Origin: Tubulanus polymorphus
Lineage: Eukaryota > Nemertea > Palaeonemertea > Tubulaniformes > Tubulanidae
Direction: 5' to 3'
Assembly: GCF_964204645.1 (NCBI RefSeq)
Contig: NC_134033.1
Span: forward strand, 10,616,155 to 10,680,154
Length of the DNA: 64,000 nucleotides
In this document: positions 63,480 to 64,000 of the stretch, piece after piece
Layout of the letters: every line of letters begins with the position of its first letter
How positions within the stretch are numbered: position 1 is the stretch's first letter
Notes under the pieces: generated by a model
Databases searched by the model: none
Seen by the model: only the letters and a program-made list of their open reading frames with translations
Told to the model about the DNA's origin: nothing
Made by a program: the position numbers and the translations under genes

Positions 63480-63830
63480 TGAAATAGATTGAAATTGAAA
63501 TTGGAGTCCAGTTTCCCCTGGCTTGGTAAAAGCAGCCCTATCTTGGTTGTTTGGCTATGTCAAGCTTTTTGGACTTAAGTCATCATTGCGCAGCTCGACC
63601 CCGGATTCTGTTGCACATGTTTGTGGCTTAGATTTCAGGGTCCCAGCCGAAGACCAACTTGGCTCTCTTGTTAATCTAGCATTTTGGACTGGGCTTGCAA
63701 TTGGGCCCTGGGGAAAAATGTGTACAGCAGTTGATTAGATTAGATCAGACCAGCCTGAGCCTAGTTCCCACAGTCATAGCTTAGATTTCAGACCAGCCTT
63801 AGATCATCACCGTTGTTTTACCAATGTAGC
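63480..63830. repeat. Family A-related fragments
   Basis: CTTGCAATTGGGCCCTGGGG (63690-63710), CTAGTTCCCACAGTCATAGC and TTAGATTTCAGACCAGCC match the ends of 46899-47043 and 22680-22800. Confidence 0.5.
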
Positions 63831-64000
63831 CCCTCTGTATCTTGGCCATGTTTTGTAGGTACATGGAATTTACCATTTTTGAAACTCTAAAAGGTCTAAA
63901 AGGAACAGTCAACCCCGATATGGGAGGGATGTATATCGAGGTGTTTTACTATGTATTTGTACTATGGCGTTAGGACGGTGGGAGTGGCGTTATATGGGAG
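63831..64000. other. Unique DNA at window edge
   Basis: Nothing recognised in the last 170 bases. Confidence 0.3.

Overview
The window is animal nuclear DNA, and it holds one gene I can identify with confidence. That is an intronless SoxB1-group HMG-box transcription factor gene (Sox2/3 type) on the minus strand, coding at 1289-2359. The protein carries the SoxB1 tail directly after the HMG box, the IKSEP motif and a Sox2-like C-terminus ending in VPLTHM, so the source is a bilaterian animal. An intronless SoxB1, tRNA-derived SINEs, Penelope-like repeat tails and many minisatellites would suit a lophotrochozoan such as a mollusc. That last step is inference; no species can be read from the sequence.

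Layout. 1-1288 is the 3' flank of the Sox gene. About 2360-2960 is a CpG-rich upstream region with inverted CCAAT boxes, a GC box, a full CRE palindrome, an octamer site and a perfect 11-bp inverted repeat around a CCAAT box. The remaining 61 kb, upstream of the gene, has no second gene that I can support. It is an intergenic, gene-desert-like domain. Unique AT-rich stretches, some with homeodomain-type palindromes or Sox-like sites, alternate with repeats.

The repeats fall into classes: (1) two long (TA)n tracts; (2) at least eight homopurine/homopyrimidine tracts of about 100-370 bp in both orientations; (3) minisatellites with units of about 29-31, 32, 36, 39, 49 and 78-81 bp, the 49-bp array having a 394-bp higher-order period; (4) a dispersed family made of about 47-bp modules bounded by inverted ends of the type CTGGRYCCAGTTSCACAG, whose end motif has itself been amplified into arrays elsewhere; (5) tRNA-derived SINEs; (6) small inverted-repeat DNA elements (a CAGGGGCTGCAG-ended MITE, pogo/Tigger-like MITEs, a perfect 20-bp TIR element, a 58-bp-arm hairpin); (7) Penelope-like/hammerhead-like tails with a CTGANGA...GAAAC signature; (8) LINE-like 3' tails.

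Most longer open frames in the window come from these low-complexity or tandem repeats, or begin at non-ATG codons, and are not genes. No CRISPR array, operon or prokaryotic feature is present. How the parts work together: the SoxB1 gene is the only coding unit, and the flanking domain probably combines its regulatory DNA with repeat turnover. The regulatory part is inferred from motif content only.
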